A DNA stretch of 64,000 nucleotides from Actinomycetes bacterium (GTDB taxonomy: Bacteria > Actinomycetota > Acidimicrobiia > Acidimicrobiales > Bog-793): contig JAKBAA010000006.1 of NCBI GenBank assembly GCA_021809425.1, positions 1-64,000 of the forward strand, in the 5' to 3' direction. The notes beneath the pieces were generated by a model. The model did no database searches, had not been told where the DNA came from, and saw only the letters and a list, made by a program, of their open reading frames with translations. Made by a program: the position numbers and the translations under genes. The stretch's first letter is position 1; each line of letters opens with the position of its first letter. Shown here in pieces: positions 38,062 through 45,913 of this stretch.

Positions 38062-39597
38062 TCAGGACTCGGCGGTCGCGTCCGGCTCCGCGGCGTCGGC
38101 CGGCACGGCGTCGGCCGGCGCAGCATCGGCCGGAACGGCGTGGGCCGGCGCAGCATCGGCCGGCACGGCGTCGGCCTGCGCAGCGTCGGCCGGCCCGCCA
38201 GCGGGGGCGTCGTCTGCAGCTGAGTCGGCCCCCTCAGCCGGGTGCTCGACGGCCTCGCCGGCGAAGTCGGCCCAGGCGGCCTGCGCCTCGGTCTCAGGGG
38301 TGAACTCGGCGGCCTGGTAGTCGAAGCCGCCGATGTAGTTGCCCTCGGCGTCGTAGGCGTGCTCGCCGAACGCCTCGCGGTACTCCTCGGCCACCTCGCC
38401 GCCCTCGGCGGCCTGCTTGATGGACAGGCTGATCCGGCGGCGCTGGAGGTCGATGTCGATGATCTTCACCCACAGCTCCTCGCCGGGGCTGACCACCTGC
38501 TCGGGCAGGTCGACGTGGTGGGCGGCCATCTCCGAGATGTGGACGAGACCCTCGATGCCGTCGCCCACCTGGACGAAGGCGCCGAAGGGGACGAGCTTGG
38601 TGATGCGGCCGTACACGAGCTCGCCGACCCGGTGGGCGCTGGCGAACTCCTGCCAGGGGTCGGACTGGGTGGCCTTCAGCGAGAGGCTGATCCGCTCCTT
38701 GTCCAGGTCGACGTCGAGCACCTGGACGGTGACCTCGTCGCCGACCGACACCACCGAGGAGGGGTGGTCGACGTGCTTCCAGGACAGCTCGGAGACGTGG
38801 ACGAGGCCGTCCATGCCACCGAGGTCGACGAAGGCGCCGAAGTTGACCACCGACGACACCGTGCCCTTGCGGACCTCGCCCGGCTTCAGGTTGACGAGGA
38901 ACTCGCCACGCTGCTCCTTCTGGGTCTCCTCGAGCCAGGCCCGGCGCGACAGGACGACGTTGTTGCGGTTCTTGTCGAGCTCGATGATCTTGGCCTCGAG
39001 CGTCTTGCCGACGTAGGGCTGCAGGTCGCGGACCCGGCGCAGCTCGACGAGCGAGGCCGGCAGGAAGCCGCGCAGGCCGATGTCCAGGATGAGGCCGCCC
39101 TTGACGACCTCGATGACCTGGCCCTTGACGACCCCGTTGGCCTCCTTGGTCGTCTCGATCTGGCCCCAGGCCCGCTCGTACTGGGCGCGCTTCTTGGAGA
39201 GGACGAGGCGGCCCTCCTTGTCCTCCTTCTGGAGGACGAGCGCCTCGACGTCGTCGCCGACGGACACGATCTCGTGCGGGTCGACGTCGTGGCGGATCGA
39301 GAGCTCGCGGGCCGGGATGACGCCCTCGGACTTGTAGCCGATGTCGAGGAGGACCTCGTCCTTGTCCACCTTCACGACCGTCCCCGAGACGAGGTCGCCG
39401 TCGTCGAAGTCCACGATGGTCTGCGCAACGGCGTCGTCGAAGGAGAGGCTGCCGAGGTCGTCCTCGACCACCTGGCGAGGGATGTAGTTGCCTTCGGCAT
39501 CGAACGTGCCGTAGGCCTCCTCTGCTCGGGTGGCGACGGCGGTGGGCGCGCCGCCACTCGTCGGCGCGTCGCTCGGGTAGGTCGTGGGATCGGACAT
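38062..39597 (-). CDS. rpsA: 30S ribosomal protein S1
   Basis: 511 aa with four S1 RNA-binding repeats, around residues 65-135, 152-220, 237-310 and 322-395 (for example GDLVSGTVVKVDKDEVLLDI and GAFVDLGGMDGLVHVSELSW), the four-domain form of Actinobacteria. The segment DAEGNYI occurs both before the first repeat (near 34) and after the last (near 424). The C-terminus is an Ala/Asp/Pro repeat (PADAVPADAAPA-like). S1 helps load leadered mRNA on the ribosome. ATG 39597 has a leader of about 40 nt from a TAGCAT promoter after polA. Confidence 0.96.
   Translation of the reverse strand: MSDPTTYPSDAPTSGGAPTAVATRAEEAYGTFDAEGNYIPRQVVEDDLGSLSFDDAVAQTIVDFDDGDLVSGTVVKVDKDEVLLDIGYKSEGVIPARELSIRHDVDPHEIVSVGDDVEALVLQKEDKEGRLVLSKKRAQYERAWGQIETTKEANGVVKGQVIEVVKGGLILDIGLRGFLPASLVELRRVRDLQPYVGKTLEAKIIELDKNRNNVVLSRRAWLEETQKEQRGEFLVNLKPGEVRKGTVSSVVNFGAFVDLGGMDGLVHVSELSWKHVDHPSSVVSVGDEVTVQVLDVDLDKERISLSLKATQSDPWQEFASAHRVGELVYGRITKLVPFGAFVQVGDGIEGLVHISEMAAHHVDLPEQVVSPGEELWVKIIDIDLQRRRISLSIKQAAEGGEVAEEYREAFGEHAYDAEGNYIGGFDYQAAEFTPETEAQAAWADFAGEAVEHPAEGADSAADDAPAGGPADAAQADAVPADAAPAHAVPADAAPADAVPADAAEPDATAES
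38085..38195. repeat. tandem repeat encoding the Ala/Asp/Pro tail of S1
   Basis: Imperfect 15/30-nt units based on GCCGGC-GCAGCATCGGCC-like words, three to four 30-nt copies. They encode alternating ADAVP and ADAAP. Because coaE begins right after, slippage here could also matter for coaE if its start lay upstream. Confidence 0.8.
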
Positions 39598-39642
39598 GGG
39601 TGGGGTTCGCCTTCGAGGTGCTCGTCGGACAGGTGAACCGCG

Positions 39643-39648
39643 ATGCTA
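39643..39648 (-). promoter_or_regulatory. -10 of rpsA
   Basis: TAGCAT on the minus strand 45 nt before the rpsA ATG, just past the polA stop codon. The gap to the start leaves a leader of about 39 nt, unlike the leaderless genes. Confidence 0.45.
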
Positions 39649-39658
39649 CACCCGGGTC

Positions 39659-42403
39659 TCAGCCCTGCTTCGCGTCCGCCCACGTCGGGCCCCAGGCCAG
39701 GTTGACCTCGAGCGGCACCGAGAGAGGGAATGCGGCGCGCATCGCCTGGAGGGTGTGGGCCTCCAGCTCGGCCTGCTCGCCGTCGGGGACCTCGACGACG
39801 ATCTCGTCGTGCACCTGGAGCACGATCCGGGCGGCGAGGCGCCGCTCCTCGATGGCGGCGTCGAGCCGGACGAGGGCCACCTTGAACAGGTCGGCGGCGA
39901 GCCCCTGGATGCCGGCGTTCATCGCCTGACGCTCGGCCGCCTGCCGGACGCGGAAGTTGTCGGAGGCCAATTCGGGGAGGTAGCGGCGCCGGCCGAGGGC
40001 GGTCTCGGTGAAGCCCCGCCTGCGGGCCTCGACGACGGTGTCCTCCATGTAGGCCCGGACGGCCGGGAAGGCGGTGAAGTACTGGGCGAGGATGGCGGCG
40101 GCCTCGTCGACGGGGATGGCGAGCCGCTGGGCGAGACCGTAGGCCTCCATGCCGTAGGCGAGGCCGTAGGAGACCATCTTCGCCTTGGCCCGCTGCGCCG
40201 GGGTGACGGCGTCGGGGGCCACCCCGAAGATGGCGGCGGCGGTCGTGGCGTGGATGTCCTGGCCGGTCGAGAAGGCGGCGAGGAGCCCGGGGTCGCCCGA
40301 CAGGTGGGCGATGACGCGCAGCTCGATCTGGTTGTAGTCGGCCACCAGCAGCAAGGTGCCCGGTGGGGCGACGAACGCCTCCCGGAAGCGCCGTCCCTCG
40401 GGGGTGCGGACGGGGATGTTGTGCAGGTTGGGCTGGTCCGACGACAGGCGGCCGGTGCGGGCGACGGTCTGGTTGAAGCTGGCGTGGATGCGGCCGTCGG
40501 CGGCCACCTCGGCGAGGAGGCCGTCGCCGTAGGTGGAGCGGAGCTTCTCCACCTCGCGGTAGCGGAGCAGGGTCTCGACGAGCGGGTGCTCGTCGCGCAG
40601 CTTCTCGAGGGTGGCGGCGTCGGTCGAGTAGCCGGTCTTGGTCCGCCGCTGCGGCTTGAGGGCGAGCTTGTCGTACAGGACGACGCGCAGCTGGGTGGTC
40701 GAGTTGACGTTGAACGGCTCGCCGGCGAGCGCCTGCACCTCGGCCTCGAGGGCGGCGGCGTCGTGGGTGAGCTCGTCGCCGATCGCCTTCAGCCGGTCCC
40801 GGTCGACGGCGATGCCGGCGACCTCCATACGGGCGAGGACGCGCACGAGCGGTCGCTCCACCTCCTCCCACAGGCGGCGCTCGCCGACCTCGTCGAGCCC
40901 CTCGGCGAGCCGCCGGGCGAGCGCCCCGACGACGCTGGCCCGCTCGCCGGCCGCCTCGGCCGGCGAGACGGCGGTGGCGTCGAGGTCGAAGCCGAGCTGG
41001 CCACCGGCCGCCTCGCTCGTGGCGGGCGCCACCAGGCCGAGCCTGCCGGCGACCTGGTCGAGCGACGCCTGGCCCTCGGCCGGGTCGACGAGGTAGGCGG
41101 CCACGGCCGTGTCGAGGTCGAGCCCGGTCAGGTCGATGCCGAGGGGCAGGAGGACGCGCAACAGCTCCTTCACCCGGTGTCCGACGACCCGGCGAGCCCC
41201 GCCGGTGCCGGCCCGGAGGGCGTCGGCGAGGGCCGCCCGGACCGCTGCCGCTTCGAGCAGGTGGCCGGGGAGGTAGCCGACCTGGTCCCGCCCGACGACG
41301 AGGACGGCGAGGCCCTCGAGGGGCGACCGGCCGGGCGGGCCGGACCAGCTCGGCTCGACCACGACCGGGCCGGGAGCGGCGGCCGCCTCGGCGAGGAGGG
41401 CGAGGGCACCGGCCGGGTCGAGGACGGTGACCGGCAGGGCGGTGGGGCCGGCCGGGGCGGGGCCGACCTGGGTGGGGCCGACGGCGGGGTCGAGCGGTCC
41501 GGCGGGGCCCCCGGCGGAGCGGCCGAGCTGGTCGAGCACGCCGAGCAGGCGCTCGCGCGGGGCACGCAGCTCGAGCAGGTCGAACAGCCGGCCGAGCGCC
41601 TCCCGGTCCTCCTGACCGAGCCCGAGGGCGCCGGGGTCGAGCTCGAGCGGCACGTCGCGCACGGCCGGGGTGAGCTGAAGGTTGCGGCGCACCTGTGCCT
41701 CGCAGTCGGCCAGCGAGGCCCGCAGCTTCGGAGTGCAGGTGGCCAGGCCGGCGTACAGGGCGTCGACGTCGCCGTAGGTGACGACGAGCTTCGCCGCCGT
41801 CTTCTCCCCGACCCCGGGCACGCCGGGAAGGTTGTCGGACGGGTCGCCCCGGAGGGCGGCGAGGAACGGGTACTGCGCCGGTGGAACCCCGGTGCGCTCG
41901 GCGATGCCTGCCTCGTCGTACAGGACGTAGTCGCTGACGCCGCGGCGGTTGTACAGGACCCGCACGTGCGGGTCGGCCACGAGCTGGAAGGCGTCGCGGT
42001 CGCCCGTTACCACCACCACGTCGTCGCCGCCGGCGGCGAGGGTGCCGGCGACCGTGGCAAGGACGTCGTCGGCCTCGAACCCGGCGGCGTCGAGGGCCGG
42101 CACCCCGAGGGCGGTGACGAACTGGCGGATCAGCCCGAGCTGCTGGCGGAGCGGCTCGGGGGTCGGCGGCCGCCCGGCCTTGTAGTCGGGGGCGAGCTCG
42201 TCCCGGAAGGTCGGCTCGGACCGGTCGAAGGCGACGGCCATCCCGTCGGGGCGGAAGTCGCCGAGCAGCTTGGTGACCATCGACACGAACCCGTACACCG
42301 CCTGGGTCTCCTGGCCCGACGACGTCCGCATGCCGGCCTCCTGGAGGGCGAACCACGCTCGGTAGGCGAGCGAGTGACCGTCGAGGAGCAGGTAGGTCGC
42401 CAT
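39659..42403 (-). CDS. polA: DNA polymerase I
   Basis: 914 aa. The 5'-3' exonuclease domain is first (MATYLLLDGHSLAYRAWFAL, FEADDVLATV, VTGDRDAFQLV, GVPGVGEKTAAKL). The middle 3'-5' exonuclease-like domain lacks the DxE motif (it reads VVVEPSW), so proofreading is probably absent, as in mycobacterial PolA. The polymerase domain has motif A LLLVADYNQIELRVIAHLSG, motif B KMVSYGLAYGMEAYG and motif C VHDEIVVEV. A TAGCAT -10 sits 6 nt before the ATG, with no ribosome-binding site. Confidence 0.97.
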   Translation of the reverse strand: MATYLLLDGHSLAYRAWFALQEAGMRTSSGQETQAVYGFVSMVTKLLGDFRPDGMAVAFDRSEPTFRDELAPDYKAGRPPTPEPLRQQLGLIRQFVTALGVPALDAAGFEADDVLATVAGTLAAGGDDVVVVTGDRDAFQLVADPHVRVLYNRRGVSDYVLYDEAGIAERTGVPPAQYPFLAALRGDPSDNLPGVPGVGEKTAAKLVVTYGDVDALYAGLATCTPKLRASLADCEAQVRRNLQLTPAVRDVPLELDPGALGLGQEDREALGRLFDLLELRAPRERLLGVLDQLGRSAGGPAGPLDPAVGPTQVGPAPAGPTALPVTVLDPAGALALLAEAAAAPGPVVVEPSWSGPPGRSPLEGLAVLVVGRDQVGYLPGHLLEAAAVRAALADALRAGTGGARRVVGHRVKELLRVLLPLGIDLTGLDLDTAVAAYLVDPAEGQASLDQVAGRLGLVAPATSEAAGGQLGFDLDATAVSPAEAAGERASVVGALARRLAEGLDEVGERRLWEEVERPLVRVLARMEVAGIAVDRDRLKAIGDELTHDAAALEAEVQALAGEPFNVNSTTQLRVVLYDKLALKPQRRTKTGYSTDAATLEKLRDEHPLVETLLRYREVEKLRSTYGDGLLAEVAADGRIHASFNQTVARTGRLSSDQPNLHNIPVRTPEGRRFREAFVAPPGTLLLVADYNQIELRVIAHLSGDPGLLAAFSTGQDIHATTAAAIFGVAPDAVTPAQRAKAKMVSYGLAYGMEAYGLAQRLAIPVDEAAAILAQYFTAFPAVRAYMEDTVVEARRRGFTETALGRRRYLPELASDNFRVRQAAERQAMNAGIQGLAADLFKVALVRLDAAIEERRLAARIVLQVHDEIVVEVPDGEQAELEAHTLQAMRAAFPLSVPLEVNLAWGPTWADAKQG

Positions 42404-42409
42404 GCCCCG

Positions 42410-42415
42410 ATGCTA
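42410..42415 (-). promoter_or_regulatory. -10 of leaderless polA
   Basis: TAGCAT, 6 nt before ATG 42403 on the minus strand. It is back to back with the DtxR-gene promoter; the whole divergent gap is 57 nt. Confidence 0.6.
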
Positions 42416-42447
42416 CGAGCCCCCCGGAGGCAACGCCCCGGCGGCGG

Positions 42448-42453
42448 TACCAT
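42448..42453 (+). promoter_or_regulatory. -10 of leaderless dtxR-like gene
   Basis: TACCAT, 7 nt before ATG 42461, with no ribosome-binding site between. A GTG two codons earlier (42455) lies 1 nt after the hexamer, too close to be transcribed. Confidence 0.55.
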
Positions 42454-42460
42454 CGTGACG

Positions 42461-43216
42461 ATGCCCCCCGGCTTCCACCCGCCGCTCGAGGAGTACCTCG
42501 AGACGATCTACGGGCTCGTCGAGGAGGGCGTCCCGGTCATCCAGGCCCGCCTCGTCGAGCGGCTCGGGCACAGCCCGCAGGCGGTGTCCGAGATGGTCCA
42601 GCGCCTGGCCGCCGACGGCTACCTGGCGCGCTCGGGGCGTGGCCTGCTGCTGACCGAGGCCGGCCGGGCCGAGGCCGAGCGGGTGGTGCGCCGGCACCGC
42701 CTGGCCGAGCGCTTCCTCGTCGAGGTGGTCGGGCTGCCCTGGCACCAGGCCCACGTCGAGGCCGGACGGTGGGAGCACGTCATCTCCGACGACGTCGAGC
42801 GGCGCTTCGCCGAGATCCTCGGCCACCCGGCCACGTGCCCCCACGGCAACCCCATCCCGGGCGAGGCCCGGGACGAGACGCCCCAGGTGGCCCTCGCCGA
42901 GGTCGCTCCCGGCGAGCGGCTGCGGCTGGCACGCATCACCGAGAAGGTGGAGACCGACCACGACGCCCTCGTCTACCTCAACCGCCACGGCCTCGTCCCG
43001 GGACGCTCGGCGCGGGTCCAGTCGGTGGCCCCCGACGGCACCACCATCCTGGAGCTCGAGCCGGTACCGGTCGGCCTGGCGTTCCTGGCCAGCCAGTCGG
43101 ACGGCGCCGACACGGTGGCCCTCGGGGCCGAGCTGTGCCGTGAGCTGTACGTCAACGCCCTCTCCGACCCCCACCGGGCCGGGACGCCCGCGGGGGCGGG
43201 CGCCGGGGCGGCCTAG
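42461..43216 (+). CDS. DtxR/MntR-family metal-dependent regulator
   Basis: 251 aa. Winged helix (EEYLETIYGLVEEGVPVIQA, then RLGHSPQAVSEMVQRLAADG), dimerisation and metal-binding domain (HRLAERFLVEVVGLPWHQAH, WEHVISDDVERR, CPHGNPIPG), and a C-terminal SH3-like FeoA domain (LAEVAPGERLRLARITE, residues about 147-225), then a Gly/Ala tail. The length and FeoA domain fit IdeR/DtxR rather than short MntR. It should sense Fe(II) or Mn(II) and repress uptake genes. It diverges from polA; mycobacterial ideR is not at polA, so this need not be the main iron regulator. Confidence 0.9.
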   Translation: MPPGFHPPLEEYLETIYGLVEEGVPVIQARLVERLGHSPQAVSEMVQRLAADGYLARSGRGLLLTEAGRAEAERVVRRHRLAERFLVEVVGLPWHQAHVEAGRWEHVISDDVERRFAEILGHPATCPHGNPIPGEARDETPQVALAEVAPGERLRLARITEKVETDHDALVYLNRHGLVPGRSARVQSVAPDGTTILELEPVPVGLAFLASQSDGADTVALGAELCRELYVNALSDPHRAGTPAGAGAGAA

Positions 43217-43289
43217 CGGCCCGGGCCAGCGGCCCGAGCTGGCGGGAGGGCCGGAGCTGGCGGCCCGAGCTGGCGGGAGGGCCGCTAGG
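43212..43289. terminator. two-way terminator between convergent dtxR-like and pdtaR genes
   Basis: CCTAGCGGCCC (43212-43222) and its exact complement GGGCCGCTAGG (43279-43289) are separated by 56 nt that hold near-identical GGCCCGAGCTGGCGGGAGGG units. The TAG of each gene lies in its arm. A strong RNA stem would form from either side. Confidence 0.7.
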
Positions 43290-43881
43290 GTGCGAGGCCG
43301 CCCTCGACGACCTCACGGGCGATCGCCCGCATGGTCGTGCGGCGGCGCATGGCGCTGTCACGGATGAACGTGAACGCCTCCGACTCGGACAGGGCCTGGT
43401 CGTCCATCAGGCGGCCCTTGGCCCGGTCGACCCAGCGGCGCGTCTCGAGCTGCTCCTCGAGGCCCTGCTTGTCGTCGGCCAGCGAGGCGTTCTCGGCCTC
43501 GAGCGCCTGCAGCTCGGCGAAGCGGCCGAGGGCGACCTCGATCGCCGGCAGCAGCTCCTCCTTCTGGAAGGGCTTCACCAGGTAGGCGAGGACCCCGGCG
43601 TCGCGGGCCTGCTCGACGAGGTCACGCTGGCTGAAGGCCGTCAGGACGAGGACAGCGGTGCGCGGGCCCTGCTGGATCTGGCGGGCGGCAGCCAGGCCGT
43701 CGAGCCCGGGCATCTTGATGTCGAGCACGACGAGATCGGGCTGGAGCTGGCGGACGAGCTCGACGGCCTCGTCGCCCCGGCCGGTCTCGCCGACGACCTC
43801 GAAGCCCTCCTCCTCGAGGGTCTCCCGCAGGTCGAGCCGCACGATGGCCTCGTCCTCGGCGATCACGACCGTCCGCGCCAA
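43285..43881 (-). CDS. pdtaR: ANTAR-domain response regulator, PdtaR type
   Basis: 198 aa. Receiver domain with IAEDEAIVRLDLRETLEEEG, phosphoacceptor Asp54 in LVVLDIKMPG and Lys in YLVKPFQKEEL, then a coiled linker and an ANTAR RNA-binding domain (DRAKGRLMDDQALSESEAFT, then RRTTMRAIAREVV). ANTAR regulators bind two-hexanucleotide-loop RNA to block terminators. The closest known match is mycobacterial PdtaR (Rv1626), also near polA-rpsA-coaE-uvrB. TTG at 43881 is chosen because GGGGAG lies 4 nt upstream; the longer frame starts with a poly-Arg run. Its histidine kinase is not in the window. Confidence 0.92.
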   Translation of the reverse strand: MARTVVIAEDEAIVRLDLRETLEEEGFEVVGETGRGDEAVELVRQLQPDLVVLDIKMPGLDGLAAARQIQQGPRTAVLVLTAFSQRDLVEQARDAGVLAYLVKPFQKEELLPAIEVALGRFAELQALEAENASLADDKQGLEEQLETRRWVDRAKGRLMDDQALSESEAFTFIRDSAMRRRTTMRAIAREVVEGGLAP

Positions 43882-43998
43882 CCTGCTCCCCTTCCTGCGC
43901 CGACGGCGCGCCCTGCGGCGCCGTGGCGCCGATGCGCACAATGTAGGCCGCCCGACCGGCTCCCGGGCGAACCGCCGGGCGACGGGCGCGACGGCCGG

Positions 43999-44310
43999 TC
44001 AGGCGAGCGGCACCAGCAGGTCGTCCAGGGCGACGTCCTGGGCGGCCTCCAGCTCGGCCAGCTGCTCGCGCGCCCCTGCCAGGGCGCTGGCGGCGGCCTC
44101 CACCTCCCGCCGGGCCGCCTCGAGGGCGCGCTGGGCCCCCGGGGTCTCCGCCGCCAGGGCGCGCCGGCGGGCCTCCTCGGCGCCGCGGCGGGCGGCGTCC
44201 AGGTGGGCGCCGAGGACGCCGGCGAGCTCGCGGGCGACGGCGAGGGCGGCGTGGGCCTCGAACAGGCGGCGCTCGGCGCGCAACCGGCGCAGCTCGGGCT
44301 GGGCACGCAT
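43999..44310 (-). CDS. small coiled-coil protein of unknown function
   Basis: 103 aa, almost wholly helical and rich in Ala, Arg, Glu and Leu with heptad spacing from about residue 5 to 95 (LRRLRAERRLFEAHAALAVA). No family recognised; it resembles a FliJ-like helical hairpin by composition only. ATG 44310 is supported by a TACGAT -10 six nt upstream with no ribosome-binding site. It sits between pdtaR and the menC-like gene, same strand. Confidence 0.65.
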   Translation of the reverse strand: MRAQPELRRLRAERRLFEAHAALAVARELAGVLGAHLDAARRGAEEARRRALAAETPGAQRALEAARREVEAAASALAGAREQLAELEAAQDVALDDLLVPLA

Positions 44311-44316
44311 CGGCCC

Positions 44317-44322
44317 ATCGTA
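44317..44322 (-). promoter_or_regulatory. -10 of the leaderless coiled-coil gene
   Basis: TACGAT on the minus strand, then GGGCCG, then ATG at 44310. Identical in hexamer and spacing to the uvrB promoter. Confidence 0.6.
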
Positions 44323-44336
44323 CGCTGCCGACCTGC

Positions 44337-45602
44337 TCAGCGGCTCGCGCCGGTCCCTGGTCGGCGGCCCGGCTCGACGGCGCCGGCGAGGCGACCCCCG
44401 GCGGCGGCGAGCGCCGCGGCGAGCGGGCGGCGTCCGACGCCCGGGCCCGGCGGCACCGCCAGCTCGCCGTCGACCACCACGTGCGGCTCGGTCAGGTCGC
44501 CGGCGAAGTACCGGTCGCTCCCCCCGAGGTCGCCCGGGAGGTCGAAGGCGGGCAGGGCGGCCACGGCCAGGCTGGCGGCCCGCCCGAGCCCGGTCTCGAG
44601 CATCCCGCCGAGCGCGCACGACCACCCGAGCTGGCGGGCCCGACCGGCCAGGCGGGCGGCGGCGAGCAGGCCGCCGGAGGGGCCCGGCTTCACCACGAGG
44701 CCACGCCCGGCGCCGAGGGCCGCCGCCGCCTCCAGCTGGCCGATCGTGCGGACGGCCTCGTCGAGCAGGACCGGCGTCTCGAGATCGGCCGCCAGCCGGC
44801 CGTGGCCGACGAGGTCGTCCGGGTCGAGCGGCTGCTCGATCGCCGCCAGGCCCAACCGGTCGAGCAGGCGAAGGTCGTCGGCGTCGTCCCGGTCGTCGAG
44901 GCGGTAGGTGCCGTTGGCGTCCACCACCAGCGCAACCTCCGGCAGGGCGCGCCGCACGGCGGCCACCTGGGCGGCGTGGCGACCGGGTGCCACCTTGCAC
45001 TTGAGCCGGCCGTAGCCCGCTCCGACGGCGGCGGCGGCGGCCTCGACCAGGGCGGCGGCGCTCCCCTGCAGCCCGACGGTCGCCCCGGCCGGCACCCGGT
45101 CGCGGCTGGCCCCGAGCGCGTCGGCCAGCCGGCGGCCCTCGCCGCGCAGGGCGGCGTCCACCACCGCCATCTCGAGCGCCGCCTTGGCCATCCGGTGCCC
45201 CCGTACCGGCGCCATCGCCGCCAGCGCCGCCTCGGCGCTCTCGAGCGCCGTCACCGCCCCGGCCAGCCGGGCGTCGGCCAGGACCCTCGGCGCCAGGTGG
45301 TCGAGCAGCACCGGGACGACGCCGGCGGCGTGCTCCTCGCTGTAGGCCGGCTCCGCCAGCGCCACGCACTCGCCCCACCCCTCGCCCGCACCGCCCGTGC
45401 CGAACGCCCCGGCGGCCCCAATAGCCGGGTCGGCCCCGATCGCCGGGTCGGCCCCGATAGCCCCGTCCCACCCGGCCGCCGCATCTGCGACGAGCACCCG
45501 GACGAGCACCACCGGGCGGCGTGCCTCTGCGCCGAGGCCGGTGGCGAGGGGGTGGCGGAGGGTGAGCTGGGCGACGTGCACCTCGATCCGGTCGATCTGC
45601 AC
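44337..45602 (-). CDS. menC: enolase-superfamily enzyme, o-succinylbenzoate synthase/N-succinylamino acid racemase type
   Basis: 421 aa. Active-site layout of the MLE/OSBS group: KCKV (KxK lysines), VDANGTY (Asp), AIEQPL (Glu), LLDEAV (Asp), VVKPG (Lys) and the tail CALGGMLETGLGRAASLAVA with LPGDLGGSDRYF, which is closest to MenC/NSAR. OSBS makes o-succinylbenzoate for menaquinone. The capping domain holds a repetitive insert (PAIGADPAIGAAG near residues 53-65). GTG 45602 has a TAAGCA element 6 nt upstream. No other menaquinone gene is adjacent, so racemase activity is an alternative. Confidence 0.8.
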   Translation of the reverse strand: MQIDRIEVHVAQLTLRHPLATGLGAEARRPVVLVRVLVADAAAGWDGAIGADPAIGADPAIGAAGAFGTGGAGEGWGECVALAEPAYSEEHAAGVVPVLLDHLAPRVLADARLAGAVTALESAEAALAAMAPVRGHRMAKAALEMAVVDAALRGEGRRLADALGASRDRVPAGATVGLQGSAAALVEAAAAAVGAGYGRLKCKVAPGRHAAQVAAVRRALPEVALVVDANGTYRLDDRDDADDLRLLDRLGLAAIEQPLDPDDLVGHGRLAADLETPVLLDEAVRTIGQLEAAAALGAGRGLVVKPGPSGGLLAAARLAGRARQLGWSCALGGMLETGLGRAASLAVAALPAFDLPGDLGGSDRYFAGDLTEPHVVVDGELAVPPGPGVGRRPLAAALAAAGGRLAGAVEPGRRPGTGASR

Positions 45603-45715
45603 GCCCGATGCTTAGCCGGCGCACCGGAGCCATGCCGGCGGCGCCCGGCGCGGGTAGCCTGCCGGGGGCCGCCGTGCGCGGCCCGGCTCGGCGGCGGTGC
45701 AACGGCCGGCGGCGG

Positions 45716-45798
45716 GCCCGGATGGCGGAACGGCAGACGCGGCGGCCTCAAAAGCCGCTGTCCGAGAGGGCGTGCGGGTTCGAGTCCCGCTCCGGGCA
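45716..45798 (+). tRNA. tRNA-Leu(CAA)
   Basis: 83 nt class II tRNA. Acceptor GCCCGGA/TCCGGGC with discriminator A; anticodon stem GCGGC/GCCGC around CTCAAAA, giving anticodon CAA (Leu, UUG). Long variable arm (TGTCCGAGAGGGCG) and GGGTTCGAGTCCC T-arm. CCA not encoded. TAGCCT at 45655-45660 may be its -10. Confidence 0.95.
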
Positions 45799-45913
45799 CG
45801 GGACCGGCGAGTGGCCGGTGGCTGTAACCGGCGGCGGTCGTGCCGGGTCGAACCCGTAGGGGTTGCGACAGATGGGCGGCCGCGCACGAGCGGGACGCGA
45901 AAGGGGCAGTTGG

